Source: Corynebacterium endometrii
GTDB taxonomy: Bacteria > Actinomycetota > Actinomycetes > Mycobacteriales > Mycobacteriaceae
DNA: 64,000 nucleotides
NCBI RefSeq assembly: GCF_004795735.1
Contig: NZ_CP039247.1
Coordinates: 1,364,001-1,428,000 of the forward strand
Reading direction: 5' to 3'
Positions 1 to 11,064 of the stretch are shown here, one piece after another; positions within the stretch are counted from its first letter, which is position 1; each line of letters begins with the position of its first letter. The notes beneath the pieces were generated by a model, which was given only the letters and a program-made list of their open reading frames with translations, made no database searches and had not been told where the DNA came from. Position numbers and translations under genes: made by a program.

Positions 1-31
1 GCTTTATTGCCGCGTGAGGCGAGCATTAAGG

Positions 32-466
32 CTAGCTTTGTTCCGCGAAATACCCCAGCGCCGCGCGGTATCCGTAAGTACCAAGACCCGCGATGACTCC
101 CCGGGCAATGGGGCTTAGGTAGGAATGCTGCCGGAAAGTCTCGCGGGCGTGGACGTTGGATATGTGCACCTCGACGAATCCGGCCCCATCGGCAATCTCG
201 GCCAGTGCATCGCGGAGGGCCACGGAGGTGTGAGTGAATCCACCGGGGTTGATGATGACGCCCAGCCGCTCATCGGCCGCGCGATGCACCGCTTCAATGA
301 GTTCCCCCTCATGGTTGGACTGGAAAAACTCTATCGCCAACCCAAGGCGCTCTGCCTCGGCCCGCACCTCATTGTTGACGTCTTCTAGGGTGGTGGAACC
401 GTAGATCTCGGGTTGGCGTTTGCCTAAACGGTTTAAGTTCGGCCCGTTGAGAACAAGAATTTTCAC
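32..466 (-). CDS. aroQ: 3-dehydroquinate dehydratase, type II
   Basis: Catalyses dehydration of 3-dehydroquinate to 3-dehydroshikimate, the third step of the cytoplasmic shikimate pathway. The 144-residue length is normal for the small dodecameric type II enzymes. The N-terminus carries the family signature [10 protein letters not shown] followed by the catalytic loop with Tyr22 in IYG. A conserved VHISN segment near residue 100 supplies the catalytic His. The start is GTG, preceded by AAAGGA at a suitable distance. It is the last visible gene of a minus-strand aroC-aroK-aroB-aroQ run, 50 bp after aroB. The first 31 bases of the window, downstream of its stop, are too short to interpret. Confidence 0.97.
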   Translation of the reverse strand: MKILVLNGPNLNRLGKRQPEIYGSTTLEDVNNEVRAEAERLGLAIEFFQSNHEGELIEAVHRAADERLGVIINPGGFTHTSVALRDALAEIADGAGFVEVHISNVHARETFRQHSYLSPIARGVIAGLGTYGYRAALGYFAEQS

Positions 467-516
467 GGATCAGTCCTTTTAAGCGAGAGTGGAAGATAAG
501 CGATACGAAGCGGCGG

Positions 517-1590
517 CTAAGCCGAAATCGCCTCATAGGCGGCGCGTAGCTCATCCATGCCGGGGCCTTCGATTCGGGTGGTGCTGCCAACCCCGGTAAG
601 CGCAACGAAGCGGATATTGCCGTCCCGGTTTTTCTTGTCACGGGTCATCCCTTCGTACAGCTCCTCGAAATGCCCGCCCTCATACGTCGTGGGCAGGCCT
701 ACCGAATCCAGAATGAGCCTGTGCTTCGCCAGCAGGTCGTCATCGATGAGCCCCCGCGCGTGCGAAAGATGGGCGATAAACATCATTCCTACCGCCACCG
801 CGTTCCCGTGGCGCCACGTATAGTTCTCTCGCAGCTCCACGGAATGGCCGAAGGTGTGCCCGTAGTTAAGGGTCTCGCGCAGGCCGGCCTCCTTGAGATC
901 CTCGCCAACTACGCGCGCTTTGACCGCAACGGAGCGAGCGATGAGCTCAGGAAGGATACCCTCCGGGTCAAGGGCACCGGCTGGATCCGCCAGGTAGTGG
1001 TCAATGATGACCGGATCATGAATAAACCCTGTCTTGATGATCTCCGCCGATCCGGCAATGATTTCCTCCTCCGGTAGCGTGCGGAGGCGGTCCAAGTCGA
1101 TAAACACCGAGTCAGGTTCGTGGAACGAACCAACCAAGTTCTTTCCCGCGGCGGTGTTGATGCCTGTCTTTCCGCCTACCGCCGCATCGACCATCGCCAA
1201 CAGCGTTGTGGGAACCTGGATTACCTTGATACCGCGCATCCACGTAGCGGCGACGAAACCGGCCAAATCGGTAGTGGCTCCGCCGCCTAGGCCGATAATT
1301 GCGTCCTTTCGTCCAAACCCGGCATCACCAAGCCGGTCCCACAGGTTCGCCACGACGTCCAGGGACTTGCAGGCCTCCGCATCGGGTACGCTCAGCAATT
1401 CAACATGGATGTTGCGCACCTCGCACTCTTTGGCGATTTGGCGGGCGGGCGCAGCCAAAACAGGCTGGTGGACAATCCCAACCTTGGATATTCCAAGTGA
1501 GGCTACCCGCTCGACGATGGATTCAGTTAAACCTCTACCGATAGTGACTTCATACGGCGCCGGACCATTGACGGCAATGACGGTTGACAT
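517..1590 (-). CDS. aroB: 3-dehydroquinate synthase
   Basis: Converts DAHP to 3-dehydroquinate using NAD and a divalent metal; cytoplasmic shikimate pathway. The 357-residue protein shows the nucleotide-binding [11 protein letters not shown], the active-site [17 protein letters not shown] block, and metal-ligand segments [14 protein letters not shown] and WRHG. A longer frame opens with GTG two codons upstream, but GAGGAG lies 8 bases before the ATG at 1590 and only 2 before that GTG, so the ATG is chosen. It sits 17 bp after aroK in the same direction. Confidence 0.97.
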   Translation of the reverse strand: MSTVIAVNGPAPYEVTIGRGLTESIVERVASLGISKVGIVHQPVLAAPARQIAKECEVRNIHVELLSVPDAEACKSLDVVANLWDRLGDAGFGRKDAIIGLGGGATTDLAGFVAATWMRGIKVIQVPTTLLAMVDAAVGGKTGINTAAGKNLVGSFHEPDSVFIDLDRLRTLPEEEIIAGSAEIIKTGFIHDPVIIDHYLADPAGALDPEGILPELIARSVAVKARVVGEDLKEAGLRETLNYGHTFGHSVELRENYTWRHGNAVAVGMMFIAHLSHARGLIDDDLLAKHRLILDSVGLPTTYEGGHFEELYEGMTRDKKNRDGNIRFVALTGVGSTTRIEGPGMDELRAAYEAISA

Positions 1591-1607
1591 GGGCACTACT
1601 CCTCTAG

Positions 1608-2162
1608 TTACAGGGTTTCTAAGAATCCCAGAATGTCCGCTACCACCTGCTGCGGACTGCGGCCATCCGTGCGGGCGCGGTAATCTGCCACCTCGCGGTA
1701 GAAAGGCGCGCGTTCCTCAATAAGCGCCGCGTAATGCGTTAGGGGATCCGCCGAGGCCAGCACCGGGCGGGTGTTTTCCTCTGCGGTGCGGCGGACGCCT
1801 TCTTCGGCGGACACATCGATGAGCACCACTGTATGGTGGTGCAGCAGGTCGCGCGTGGACTCAGTAAGAACCGCCCCTCCCCCGAGACTCACCACGCCGT
1901 CAGACTGCAGGGCAAGGGCGACGTGGTTAGCCTCGATCTCACGGAATCGAGGCTCTCCTTCCTGGGAGAAGACCTCACCGCACGTGCGGCCCTCCGCTTC
2001 CTCGATCAACTGGTCTGAATCAACCAAGCCGCAGTTTAGGGCGCGCGAAAGCCTGCGCCCGATGGTGGACTTACCCGCACCCGGAGGGCCAACCAGGACC
2101 ACTCGGGGGCGGGATACGCGCTTGACGGGGTCCTGCGATGCCACGGCGTCTGGAGCGGTCAT
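1608..2162 (-). CDS. aroK: Shikimate kinase
   Basis: Phosphorylates shikimate to shikimate 3-phosphate with ATP. The P-loop GPPGAGKST lies at about residues 25-33. Shikimate-binding segments follow: DSD, the LGGGA turn, and the lid arginine region [13 protein letters not shown]. The length of 184 residues includes a short variable N-terminal extension of about 20 residues before the P-loop. The start lies 3 bp after the aroC stop, so the two are probably translationally coupled. Confidence 0.97.
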   Translation of the reverse strand: MTAPDAVASQDPVKRVSRPRVVLVGPPGAGKSTIGRRLSRALNCGLVDSDQLIEEAEGRTCGEVFSQEGEPRFREIEANHVALALQSDGVVSLGGGAVLTESTRDLLHHHTVVLIDVSAEEGVRRTAEENTRPVLASADPLTHYAALIEERAPFYREVADYRARTDGRSPQQVVADILGFLETL

Positions 2163-2165
2163 GAC

Positions 2166-3389
2166 CTATTCCTCCTCAGCAGCGTCCGCGAAAGCCAAAC
2201 GCTGCGCTACGTACTCCTTGTAAGCAGCAATGTTGCGCTTAGTTTCTTCAATGTTATCCCCACCGAACTTCTCGAGCACGGCACGCGCCAGTACCAAGGC
2301 GACCATGGCTTCGGCTACAACGCCTGCGGCGGGAACCGCACACACGTCGGAACGCTGGTGGATGGCGGTGGCCGGCTTGCCTGAGACCATATCAACGGTC
2401 TTCAGCGCGCGTGGGACCGTGGAAATTGGTTTCATAGCGGCACGGACAATCAGGGGCTGACCATTGGTCATGCCGCCCTCTACGCCGCCGGCGCGATTCG
2501 TAAGGCGAGCAACACCGTCTTCGGAGCGAACCATTTCATCGTGGGCTTCACTGCCGCGGCGGCGGGCCTCTTTGAAGCCGTCACCGATCTCAACCCCCTT
2601 GATGGCTTGGATTCCCATGACGGCGGCCGCCAACTGGGCGTCCAGGCGGTCCTCGCCCGAGGTGTGGGAGCCCAAACCGACTGGAAGGCCCTCGACCACA
2701 ACCTCGACTACGCCACCGAGGGTGTCCCCCTGCTTCTTGGCAGCCTCGATTTCAGCGATCATGGAATCCTCTGCGGCCTTATCGCAGGCTCGCACCGGGG
2801 ATTCATCAATCCGGTCGAGATCCGAAAAATCGGGGGTTGGGCCCGCATAAGGCTCAGAGGCCCCAATGGAAACGACGTGCGAGAAGACCTCGACGCCCAG
2901 GACCTCACGCAGGAAGTTGCGGGCGACCGTAGCCGCGGCAACCCGAGCGGCGGTCTCCCGGGCGGAGGACCGTTCCAGGATCGGGCGGGCCTCATCGTGG
3001 CCAAACTTCACCATACCCGCAAAATCCGCGTGACCAGGGCGCGGACGGGTAAGGGCTGCGCCGCGGCCGGAGGCCATGGCTTTAGCGGTTTCCTCATCTT
3101 CCCAATCCAGGGGATCCGGGGACATGATAGTGGTCCACTTTGGCCACTCGGTGTTGCCGATCATGATGGCGATAGGGCTACCTAGCGTGTATCCATGACG
3201 GATTCCGGAAAGCAGGGTTAGCTCATCGGCCTCAAACTTCATGCGCGCGCCACGCCCGTATCCAAGGCGGCGGCGGGCAAGCTGGTAAGCAATGTCTTTT
3301 TGGGTGACGGGAACCCCCGCTGGCATGTGCTCAATCATTGCTATGAGCGCCTGGCCGTGGGATTCTCCTGCAGTGGTCCAACGAAGCAT
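2166..3389 (-). CDS. aroC: Chorismate synthase
   Basis: Produces chorismate from EPSP using reduced FMN; last common step of aromatic synthesis. The start was moved to ATG 3389 because the conserved N-terminus [13 protein letters not shown] begins there. The 38 codons upstream are Pro/Gly-rich and not family-like. Signatures are [34 protein letters not shown] and the C-terminal [15 protein letters not shown] block. At 407 residues it has the actinobacterial length. It leads the aroC-K-B-Q run. The upstream spacer (3390-3495) contains a short GGGGT/ACCCC hairpin that could terminate the peptidase gene before it. Confidence 0.96.
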   Translation of the reverse strand: MLRWTTAGESHGQALIAMIEHMPAGVPVTQKDIAYQLARRRLGYGRGARMKFEADELTLLSGIRHGYTLGSPIAIMIGNTEWPKWTTIMSPDPLDWEDEETAKAMASGRGAALTRPRPGHADFAGMVKFGHDEARPILERSSARETAARVAAATVARNFLREVLGVEVFSHVVSIGASEPYAGPTPDFSDLDRIDESPVRACDKAAEDSMIAEIEAAKKQGDTLGGVVEVVVEGLPVGLGSHTSGEDRLDAQLAAAVMGIQAIKGVEIGDGFKEARRRGSEAHDEMVRSEDGVARLTNRAGGVEGGMTNGQPLIVRAAMKPISTVPRALKTVDMVSGKPATAIHQRSDVCAVPAAGVVAEAMVALVLARAVLEKFGGDNIEETKRNIAAYKEYVAQRLAFADAAEEE

Positions 3390-3495
3390 GCCCGTTATTA
3401 TTTCATGCTTCTCCCCCATCACGTGGCCGGGTGGCCCGTTAGGGGGTAAAACCACCCCAGGCCCACCGGAAACTGGCCCAACCTGGTCCGGGTTT

Positions 3496-3927
3496 TTAAG
3501 CAACGACGCAGCTCAGCACGGAAATCAGCGCGCCGCCAAACATGCTGGGGCCGTGCGGGCAATCCCGTATCCTTAAGGCGCTAAGTATCGCCGCGGTTAT
3601 TAACGAGGCAGCACACATAGCGACAAACACGGCCACGACGCCGTTGCACCACGCGCAGGCTATTCCAAGCGGTACCGCCAACTTGATGTCTCCACCACCC
3701 AGCCCACCGCCGTTGGCCGCGGTAAATAGGTACGTCGCCGGCCAGACTAGGCCCCACAACGCCATGGGCTGGATAAGGACACCGGCAATTAGCAGCCCCA
3801 CGGCAGGCGGAACGGTCAGCGAGTCCGGCAGGCGTCTAAATTTCACATCCCACCAGCACAGCATCGCAATCCATGCCGCAATAGCTACGCCCGCTAACAC
3901 GGAAATTGACCAGGAAAATTCCCCCAC
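3496..3927 (-). CDS. Prepilin peptidase, A24 family (minimal form)
   Basis: Predicted membrane aspartyl peptidase that cleaves type IV prepilin-like leaders. Several hydrophobic segments cover most of its 143 residues. Both catalytic aspartates are recognisable: one in the [11 protein letters not shown] segment, the other in GGGDIK. It lacks the N-terminal Cys-rich methylase domain of the larger bifunctional enzymes. The GTG at 3927 is chosen because a GGGGGAG ribosome site lies 8 bases upstream; a TTG frame start exists at 3951. It sits between aroE and aroC with no pilin or Tad gene nearby, as for a similar gene beside aroE in M. tuberculosis (recalled synteny). Its substrate cannot be told from this window. 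Confidence 0.82.
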   Translation of the reverse strand: MGEFSWSISVLAGVAIAAWIAMLCWWDVKFRRLPDSLTVPPAVGLLIAGVLIQPMALWGLVWPATYLFTAANGGGLGGGDIKLAVPLGIACAWCNGVVAVFVAMCAASLITAAILSALRIRDCPHGPSMFGGALISVLSCVVA

Positions 3928-4023
3928 GTGTATTACTCCCCCCGAGTTCAAGTCCTATGCACTCGAGCAAAGCACGTGGGGTACCGCTTCGTCGAGCCTT
4001 ATGGAGCGGCCTGTGGATAACCC

Positions 4024-4839
4024 TTAGCGGGTGCGTCCAAGCGCATTTCGAAGCGCGTCGAACATCGCCGCGCGCGGCGCTTCATGGCCCGTGAATTGCT
4101 CGAATTGGCTAAACGCCTGGCAGGCCAGCATGACATGCCCACCTACGGTACGGTACCCGTCGGCCGCTGCCGCGGTGATGAGCCTCGTTGGCCACGGGTC
4201 ATAGATGACGTCAAGCACCGGCGCCTGGGCAAGGTCTTCTTCAAACCCGTCCAGGGCCGCAGACGGCACCGTTGAAATAACTACATCCGCCTTGCGTGCG
4301 AGGGCTTTGAGATTGTCGCGATACGTCGCCGGTTCCACGTGAATCCCCAAGGTTCCGGTCAGGTTGGAAAGCTCAGCGCGGCGGTCCCTTCGATTGAGCA
4401 AATCGATGTGTGCCACTCCGCGCTGACCAAGCGCCCAAATCGCCGGACGGGCCGTTCCCCCGGAGCCAATCACCATCGCCCGGTCGATGCTGCGGTCCCC
4501 CAGTAGCTCTTCTAAAGCTCCCGCAACCCCCTCTGTATCCGTATTATCCGCACGCCATCCGTTCTCCAGGCGTACCAAGGTGTTTGCTGAGCCCATGAGA
4601 CGCGCGCGGTCGGTGACCTCGGTGCCGTACTCCAGGGCGGCGAACTTGCCCGGCATAGTCACGGAGAAACCCACGAAATCCTCTTCCGCCCGGTCGACTA
4701 ACTCTGGAAGCTGCGCGGCCTCGCATTCAAAGCGGGTGTAGGACCAATCCTCAAGGCCCAAGGCTTGGTATCCAGCGTTGTGCAAGACGGGCGATAATGA
4801 ATGCTCAATGGGTGAGCCCAAAACGGCTGCGCGTGGCAA
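4024..4839 (-). CDS. aroE: Shikimate dehydrogenase
   Basis: Reduces 3-dehydroshikimate to shikimate with NADPH. The 271-residue protein has the substrate-binding GSPIEHSLSPVLHN start, the catalytic Lys in VTMPGKF, the NTLVR and NTDTEG segments, and a GSGGTARPA dinucleotide turn. It lies downstream of mltG, separated by a 277-bp spacer with a terminator hairpin, so it probably has its own promoter. The shikimate set visible here is aroQ, B, K, C and E; aroA and the DAHP synthase are not in the window. Confidence 0.96.
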   Translation of the reverse strand: MPRAAVLGSPIEHSLSPVLHNAGYQALGLEDWSYTRFECEAAQLPELVDRAEEDFVGFSVTMPGKFAALEYGTEVTDRARLMGSANTLVRLENGWRADNTDTEGVAGALEELLGDRSIDRAMVIGSGGTARPAIWALGQRGVAHIDLLNRRDRRAELSNLTGTLGIHVEPATYRDNLKALARKADVVISTVPSAALDGFEEDLAQAPVLDVIYDPWPTRLITAAAADGYRTVGGHVMLACQAFSQFEQFTGHEAPRAAMFDALRNALGRTR

Positions 4840-5046
4840 TGGATTCTCCTGAAGCTATTAGAACGAACTGCTAACTTTTATGCCTCCACGCTACTATTAC
4901 CCGCCCCAAAGCCCGGCATGGGCCGCTGCTTTTCTTTCTCTCGCTAAAGCTCGAATGCTTCAAGAACCTAGGGCGAATGTTCAATGGCAAGACGAATCCC
5001 CGCCGCGCCAATGATTTTCGGCGAAGTCACCGCCACGCATACACAA

Positions 5047-5079
5047 GGCCCCAAGCCTCCACAAAGAAGGCCCGGGGCC
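5047..5079 (-). terminator. Predicted terminator after mltG
   Basis: Hairpin with outer arms GGCCCC (5047-5052) and GGGGCC (5074-5079) and inner arms GCCT (5055-5058) and AGGC (5068-5071), separated by a symmetric 2x2 internal loop. It lies about 40 bp past the mltG stop in the mltG-aroE spacer (4840-5116). No other gene is seen in that spacer. The following T content is modest, so termination strength is uncertain. Confidence 0.6.
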
Positions 5080-5116
5080 AAGAGGTCCTGGTAACAGTTA
5101 GGACAGCCGGCGCCGC

Positions 5117-6301
5117 CTAGCGTTGGGTATCGAGGATGCCCGAGTTGAGAGCCTCATCGACGTAGCGGAGGTGTTCCTCGTAAGTGTTGGTGAACACGGT
5201 ACGTCCATCGGCAGCGACGGTGACGAAGAACAGCCATTCTCCATCCGCCGGGTTTTCCATGGCAGCGATTGCCTCATCGGACGGCGAGGCGATTGGGGTA
5301 TCGGGCAGGCCATCCTTAGCATAGGTATTCCACGGCGTTACCGTGGCGCGATCCTCGTCGGTAGTAGCCAACTCCACGTCAGGCAGGCCATAGTTCACGG
5401 TGGAGTCAAACTCCAAACGCATGGGCTCTTCGAGGCGGTTGAGGATAACCCGAGCAACCTTGTCAAAATCCCCCGCGGGCGCCTCACGCTCAACCAAAGA
5501 AGCCGCAACAAGCAATTCGTAGGGAGAAAGCCCAATAGCCTGGGCCCGGTTCACGATATCCGTCTCGTTGTATCGCTGCGTGGAACGCGTGATGAGATCC
5601 GTAAGGATTTCCTGCGCGCTCATGTTTGGGTCCAGCACGTACTGGCCAGGGGCAATCAGCCCCTCCAACCGCTTAGGGTCATTGCCACGAGCGCGGACCG
5701 CATCCACGGCCCACTCCGGTGCACCCAGTTCTACCGGGTCGACGGTGGCCGCCACATTTTCCAGATCGGCTACCTCAACGCACTCCCCATCGTTGCACGT
5801 CACCTGGTTAATAAGGGAGAAGACACCATAGCGCACGTCGCCGCCCACTACATTGACGTCCGTGAGCGTAAGCCCCCCGGGAACGTCCAGCATGTCGACC
5901 TTATTGTCTGGGTTAAGCAAGGCGGCCACGGCTGATTCGGCGCTCATTTCCTGCTGGAGGCGGTAGAAACCAGGCTGAATCGCGGCCGCGTCAGGGTTGT
6001 TAGCCGCCGCCGTTTGGAAGGCGCCGTCAGATTTTACGATTCCTTTATCGACCAGGCCGGGCCCCAATTGGGACATCGAAGAGCCTTCAGCAACCTGCAC
6101 CAGTTCCACGGTCCCGTTGCCCTCGCCTTCATAATCGGCACCTGCTTGCGTGTCGCCGCCCCGCAGGTTCTGGAAAGCGATATACCCCACCGCGCCAACA
6201 ATCAGGATGATGGAGGCGATGAAGACCGCCAATCCGCGCTGGCGGCGCTTGACGTACACAGGCTCCATGCGCTTATCAACGCGAGAGGTATTACGGCTCA
6301 C
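5117..6301 (-). CDS. mltG: Endolytic murein transglycosylase MltG
   Basis: Membrane-anchored lytic transglycosylase (YceG family) that cleaves nascent peptidoglycan strands. The cytoplasmic N-terminus is basic, and a single transmembrane segment spans about residues 23-43. The extracytoplasmic part ends in the YceG domain, with the expected catalytic Glu at 271 in the LVEREAP motif followed by VARVILNRL. The length of 394 residues is typical for actinobacteria. The start is GTG. It follows ruvX by 47 bp, the conserved alaS-ruvX-mltG-aroE order, and probably belongs to that operon. Confidence 0.93.
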   Translation of the reverse strand: MSRNTSRVDKRMEPVYVKRRQRGLAVFIASIILIVGAVGYIAFQNLRGGDTQAGADYEGEGNGTVELVQVAEGSSMSQLGPGLVDKGIVKSDGAFQTAAANNPDAAAIQPGFYRLQQEMSAESAVAALLNPDNKVDMLDVPGGLTLTDVNVVGGDVRYGVFSLINQVTCNDGECVEVADLENVAATVDPVELGAPEWAVDAVRARGNDPKRLEGLIAPGQYVLDPNMSAQEILTDLITRSTQRYNETDIVNRAQAIGLSPYELLVAASLVEREAPAGDFDKVARVILNRLEEPMRLEFDSTVNYGLPDVELATTDEDRATVTPWNTYAKDGLPDTPIASPSDEAIAAMENPADGEWLFFVTVAADGRTVFTNTYEEHLRYVDEALNSGILDTQR

Positions 6302-6348
6302 TGAAGTCTCGTCTCCTGCAGGTATCGGTTCAACAAAATGTGGTCTTC

Positions 6349-6873
6349 TTAGCCCTCGCGGCTAGATAGTGCATTGGCACGGGCGTCTAACCACGATTGC
6401 AAGATTTCCACCGCTGCCGCTTGGTCGATAACTGAACGACCCTTCCTCTCGCTAACCCCGGAAGCCCTCAGGGCTGCCGTAGCCGCGACGGTAGTCAAGC
6501 GTTCATCCGCCATGCGTACAGGTGGTGGATTATTACCAAAGATTACATTTTGATTAAGCCGCCTGCGAATGCGAAACGCAATTTCCTTGGCATGCTTCAC
6601 GCTCTTAGACCCATTACCCTGCAGGTCTCGAGGCAATCCCACCACAATCTCAACGGCCTGATAATCCTCGATGAGCTGCAGCAACCGGTCAATATCACCC
6701 TTGTCGGGATCCTTGAAGCCGGTCTCACGTTGAATCGTTTCCACGGGGGTGGCCAGGCGCGCATCCCGGTCCGAGGATGCTACCCCAATCCGGACGGTGC
6801 CTACGTCAATTCCTATACGGCGGCCCGGGCCTGGATCATCCACGCCCGGGGCGTCAGGTTGTACCTTCGCCAT
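6349..6873 (-). CDS. ruvX: YqgF/RuvX family RNase H-fold nuclease
   Basis: Putative Holliday-junction resolvase or pre-16S rRNA 5' processing nuclease (YqgF family). The RNase H-like core starts with [15 protein letters not shown], which holds the first Asp. It continues through [11 protein letters not shown] and DERLTT to a C-terminal [14 protein letters not shown]. The ATG at 6873 gives 174 residues and leaves a 13-bp gap to alaS. The longer frame, which overlaps the alaS 3' end, encodes an atypical Arg-rich extension and is rejected. It lies between alaS and mltG, as in most actinobacteria. Confidence 0.92.
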   Translation of the reverse strand: MAKVQPDAPGVDDPGPGRRIGIDVGTVRIGVASSDRDARLATPVETIQRETGFKDPDKGDIDRLLQLIEDYQAVEIVVGLPRDLQGNGSKSVKHAKEIAFRIRRRLNQNVIFGNNPPPVRMADERLTTVAATAALRASGVSERKGRSVIDQAAAVEILQSWLDARANALSSREG

Positions 6874-6886
6874 GACCCGTGCCGGT

Positions 6887-9553
6887 TTACAGGGCAGCCA
6901 GCTCGTCGAGCACGGCGTTGATACCAGCCTCCACGCCCTCCGCCTTGGAGCCGGAACCCTGTGCCATGTCCGGCTTACCGCCGCCCCGGCCATCTACGTA
7001 CTGACCGAAGGATTTGACGATCTCGCCGGCCTTCACGCCGCGGGCCACTGCGGATTTCGTGGCCGCCGCGATGAACGGAACCTTACCGTTATCCTCGCTG
7101 GCAAAGACAACAACAGCGTCCTCTTGGGCCAGTTTTCCGCGAACGTCACTGGCCAGAGTGCGCAGATCGCCCGCGGCAACACCGGCCGGAAGCCGAACCG
7201 CAACAACTTTAAACCCGTTAACATCCTTGGCCTGCGCCACGTACTCTCCCGACCGGGACAGCAGCTGTGCCTTGTGCAGGTTTTCAATCTCCTTCTCGGC
7301 GGCCTTGAGCTTCTCGGTCAGGGTTGCGATGCGCTCAGGCAGCTGCTCCGGCTGAACCTTCAGCTCGCGGGACACGCCCTCGATCAGGGCCGCTTCCTTG
7401 GAGTAATACTTGAAAGCATCCAAGCCGGAGTACGCCTCGATTCGGCGGGCTCCGGAGCCTACAGAGGACTCGCCAAGAACAGAAACTGGGCCGATCTCCG
7501 CGGAGTTAGCCACATGGGTGCCACCACACAGCTCGATGGAGAACGGGCCTCCGATTTCCACGACCCTAACCTGGGAACCATAGTTCTCACCGAACAGTGC
7601 CATAGCCCCCATCTGCTTCGCCTTGTCCAAGGACGTCTCGATGGTGTTGACGGCGAAGTTGGCGTCAATGGCCTGGTTGGTAATCAGTGCGATCTCCTCC
7701 AACTGGGCCTGGCTGAGCTGCTCGGTGAAGTTGAAGTCAAAGCGCAGGTATCCCGGTCGGTTCAGGGAACCAGCCTGGACTGCGGTGGGACCAAGCACCT
7801 GCCGCAGCGCCGCGTGAATGAGGTGGGTTGCCGTGTGCGCCTGGGTAGCGCCATGGCGCCAGTTCGGGTCAACCTCCGCGGTGACCGTGGTCCCCAGATC
7901 AAGGCCTCCCGCGGTCACTGTAGCCTTGTGTACCCAGAGCTTCTTTCCGATTTTCTGAACGTCGTCAATCTGCAGAAGCGTGTCTCCTGCAATTAGGCGG
8001 CCACGGTCGGCGGTCTGGCCGCCGGATTCCGCGTACAGCGGGGACTGATCGAGGATTACCTCTACGGTGTCCCCTACCTCCACCTCGTTAACCTTTTGCC
8101 CATCACGGACCAGGCCAATGACCTTCGCGTCGGAGACTAGTTCCTCGTAACCGGTGAACACGGTCGCGTTGTTATCAACCCATTCGCGGTACAGGGATTC
8201 GTCCGCGTGGCCATGCTTCTTCGCCTTGTTGTCAGCCTTCGCGCGCGCACGTTGTTCGGCCATGGCGGCGTTGAAGGCATCCATATCGACGCTCAATCCA
8301 GCCTCAGAAGCCATCTCAAGCGTCAGGTCGATGGGGAATCCATAGGTGTCATGCAGGGCGAAGGCCTCGTCGCCGGACAGCGTTGTGGCGCCGGCAGACT
8401 TAACGGCAGCGGCCGCCTCATCGAAACGGTGGGTGCCGGATTCCAGGGTCTTCAGGAAGGCCTTTTCCTCATTGACGGCGACCCGCAGAATTCGCTCGCG
8501 GTTCTCGGCAATTTCAGGGTAGGACGGGCTCATCGTGTCCATGATGGTATTCATGAAACGCTCAAGAGTACCGCCCTTGGCGCCCAGCAGGCGCGCCGAG
8601 CGGATGATTCGGCGCAGCAACCGGCGGAGGATATATCCGCGTCCCTCATTGGACGGGGTAACGCCGTCAAGAATCAGCATCATGCCGGTGCGCGAGTGAT
8701 CCGCCACGACGCGGAAGCGCACGTCATCTTCCTGCTTGGAGCCGTATGCGGCGCCCGTGAGCTCCTCTGCGGCGTCAATGACCGGGCGCAGCAAATCGGT
8801 CTCATAGACGTTATCCACGTTCTGGAGGATGCAGGCAACGCGCTCCACGCCCATGCCAGTATCAATGTTCTTCTGAGGCAGTTCGCCGAGGATCGGGAAG
8901 TTACCCTTCTTATCCCCTGCGCCGCGCTCAAACTGCATGAACACAAGGTTCCAGATTTCCATATAGCGGTTATCGTCGGCCACTGGGCCGCCTTCTACGC
9001 CGTATTCCGGGCCACGGTCGTAGTAGATCTCTGAACACGGACCGCAAGGCCCTGGGATACCCATGGACCAGTAGTTATCCTCCATGCCCATGCGCTGGAT
9101 GCGCTCGGTTGGAACGCCCACCTGGTTGTGCCAAATTTCGGCAGCCTCATCATCGGTTTCGAAAACCGTGACCCATAGGCGCTCAGGGTCTAGACCGTAG
9201 CCGCCGTCCTCTACGGAGTTAGTCAGCAGCGACCACGCGTGTTTAATGGCGCCTTCCTTGAAGTATTGACCAAAGGAAAAATTACCGGCCATCTGGAAGA
9301 AGGTGTTGTGCCGCGTGGTTATACCCACTTCCTCGATGTCCAGCGTGCGCACGCACTTCTGAATTGAGGTGGCCGTGCCGTTTGCAAAAGGTGGAGTCTG
9401 CTGACCCAGGAAGTAAGGCTTGAAAGGTACCATTCCCGCGTTGACGAACAGCAGGTTTGGGTCATCCAGGATCAGGGACGCGCTAGGCACGGCCTCGTGG
9501 CCGGCGTTAACGTAGTGCTGGGTAAAGCGTTCCCGAATCTCATGAGTCTGCAC
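6887..9553 (-). CDS. alaS: Alanyl-tRNA synthetase
   Basis: Charges tRNA-Ala and edits mis-acylated Ser and Gly. The 888-residue protein has the class II catalytic core at the N-terminus, opening QTHEIRERF. The editing domain carries the zinc-ligand pair in HTATH (His573, His577) and the CGGTHV motif. The C-terminal oligomerisation domain ends in a DHHA1-like [14 protein letters not shown] segment. The GTG at 9553 is preferred over the upstream TTG at 9559 because AAGGA lies 8 bases before it and the family usually begins at this Gln. It heads an alaS-ruvX-mltG transcription unit. Confidence 0.98.
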   Translation of the reverse strand: MQTHEIRERFTQHYVNAGHEAVPSASLILDDPNLLFVNAGMVPFKPYFLGQQTPPFANGTATSIQKCVRTLDIEEVGITTRHNTFFQMAGNFSFGQYFKEGAIKHAWSLLTNSVEDGGYGLDPERLWVTVFETDDEAAEIWHNQVGVPTERIQRMGMEDNYWSMGIPGPCGPCSEIYYDRGPEYGVEGGPVADDNRYMEIWNLVFMQFERGAGDKKGNFPILGELPQKNIDTGMGVERVACILQNVDNVYETDLLRPVIDAAEELTGAAYGSKQEDDVRFRVVADHSRTGMMLILDGVTPSNEGRGYILRRLLRRIIRSARLLGAKGGTLERFMNTIMDTMSPSYPEIAENRERILRVAVNEEKAFLKTLESGTHRFDEAAAAVKSAGATTLSGDEAFALHDTYGFPIDLTLEMASEAGLSVDMDAFNAAMAEQRARAKADNKAKKHGHADESLYREWVDNNATVFTGYEELVSDAKVIGLVRDGQKVNEVEVGDTVEVILDQSPLYAESGGQTADRGRLIAGDTLLQIDDVQKIGKKLWVHKATVTAGGLDLGTTVTAEVDPNWRHGATQAHTATHLIHAALRQVLGPTAVQAGSLNRPGYLRFDFNFTEQLSQAQLEEIALITNQAIDANFAVNTIETSLDKAKQMGAMALFGENYGSQVRVVEIGGPFSIELCGGTHVANSAEIGPVSVLGESSVGSGARRIEAYSGLDAFKYYSKEAALIEGVSRELKVQPEQLPERIATLTEKLKAAEKEIENLHKAQLLSRSGEYVAQAKDVNGFKVVAVRLPAGVAAGDLRTLASDVRGKLAQEDAVVVFASEDNGKVPFIAAATKSAVARGVKAGEIVKSFGQYVDGRGGGKPDMAQGSGSKAEGVEAGINAVLDELAAL

Positions 9554-9687
9554 GAGCAAAATCCTTTGTGTGAGGCAGTTTTCCGTATCGGGCTCACTTT
9601 ACCCGCGCAGGGACCCCAAATGCACGTCAGGGCTCGCCTTGTCCCCGCATCTACCCGTTGACTTTAGCGGCGCCTGCCACGGCTCCG

Positions 9688-11064
9688 CTATTTTCGAGGT
9701 TTCAAGCCGCGAACAATTTCCCGTAGTCGCGGTAGAAAGTCGCGGATACGCTTTTCGGCGCCATGATCCGTGGGCCGGTAATACACCGCTTCTTTTAACT
9801 CGTCCGGAAGATATTGCTGGGCCACGACGCCTCGCGGATCGTCATGCGGGAACTTATAGCCCACCGCTGAGCCGATGCGCTTGGCCCCCTCGTAATGCCC
9901 GTCCCGCAAATGCGGCGGCACGTGCCCAATCCGGCCCGAGGCCACATCTGCCTGAGCGGCGGAGATTGCCTGCATCACCGCGTTCGATTTGGGCGCAGTG
10001 GCCAGATGGATCACCGCTTGCGCCAAGGGGATCCGTGCCTCGGGCAAGCCGATGAGCTGGGCAGCCTCCGCCGCGGCCACCGCCGTAGGCAAGGCGGTAG
10101 GGTCCGCCATACCGATGTCCTCCGACGCATGCACGATCAAGCGGCGCGCGATAAAGCGCGGGTCTTCCCCCGCCTCAATCATCCGCGCCAGGTAATGGAG
10201 GGCCGCGTCTACATCGGAGCCGCGGATGGACTTGATAAAAGCGCTTACAACGTCATAGTGCTGATCCCCATCACGGTCATAGCGCACCACTGCCCTATTG
10301 ACGTTTTCTTTGATGGTTTCTACCGTAATTTCTCCGCCGTCGGGCACTGCCTCGGCCGCAGCCTCCAGATAGGTCAAGGTACGGCGGGCATCGCCGCCGG
10401 CGAGGAGCACGAGCTGATCCAGTGCGGACTCGGAAGCGCTCACGCGCCCACCCAAACCCCGCGGATCTTCCAGGGCGCGGTGGGCCACGCGCTTAAGGTC
10501 GTCCGCCTCTAGTGGCTTGAGCTGAAGCAAAAGCGACCGGGACAGTAACGGAGATACCACCGAAAAGGAGGGATTCTCAGTGGTCGCCGCCACCAGCAGG
10601 ACCGTCCGGTTTTCCACGGCGGCGAGCAAAGCATCTTGTTGGGTTTTGGAAAAGCGATGAACTTCGTCGATAAACAGCACGGTGCGCACGCCACGCGCGG
10701 CATCATGCCTGGCATGGGTGATAACCTCCCGAACTTGCTTAACCCCAGAGTCCAGCGCCGATAGTCCCACAAACTGCTGGCCCATGGCCGCCGCAATAAG
10801 CGAGGCGATGGTGGTTTTGCCCGTGCCCGGCGGGCCGTACAAAATCACGCTGGCCTCTCCAGAGCCCTCAACGAGCCGGCGCAGCGGCTTGCCCTCGTCC
10901 AGCAGGTGGGATTGGCCAACTACCTCGTCAAGGCTGCGTGGGCGCATACGCGCAGCCAGAGGCGATCCCGCGTGGGTGGCGAACATCTCTTGACCGCGCC
11001 CGCGCAGACCACCGGAGGCAGCTTCGCTGGATGCCCTCGCGCCAAACAGTGAGTCCTGACTCAT
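9688..11064 (-). CDS. rarA: Replication-associated recombination ATPase RarA (MgsA)
   Basis: AAA+ ATPase related to clamp-loader subunits and to RuvB; acts at stalled replication forks. The Walker [10 protein letters not shown] lies near residue 76 and the Walker [11 protein letters not shown] follows. A sensor segment [10 protein letters not shown] and the C-terminal RarA tetramerisation domain ([16 protein letters not shown]) complete the 458-residue protein. The ATG start overlaps the stop of the upstream kinase gene by 4 bases, which indicates coupling. A GC-rich hairpin (arms AGCGG-GCC) begins at the stop codon but lacks a clear T run. Confidence 0.95.
   Translation of the reverse strand: MSQDSLFGARASSEAASGGLRGRGQEMFATHAGSPLAARMRPRSLDEVVGQSHLLDEGKPLRRLVEGSGEASVILYGPPGTGKTTIASLIAAAMGQQFVGLSALDSGVKQVREVITHARHDAARGVRTVLFIDEVHRFSKTQQDALLAAVENRTVLLVAATTENPSFSVVSPLLSRSLLLQLKPLEADDLKRVAHRALEDPRGLGGRVSASESALDQLVLLAGGDARRTLTYLEAAAEAVPDGGEITVETIKENVNRAVVRYDRDGDQHYDVVSAFIKSIRGSDVDAALHYLARMIEAGEDPRFIARRLIVHASEDIGMADPTALPTAVAAAEAAQLIGLPEARIPLAQAVIHLATAPKSNAVMQAISAAQADVASGRIGHVPPHLRDGHYEGAKRIGSAVGYKFPHDDPRGVVAQQYLPDELKEAVYYRPTDHGAEKRIRDFLPRLREIVRGLKPRK

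Noticed and set aside
6749-7996. Long open frame of 415 codons opposite alaS
   Set aside because: It is fully antisense to a well-supported synthetase gene. Its product has no recognisable motifs, and long shadow frames are expected in GC-rich coding DNA.
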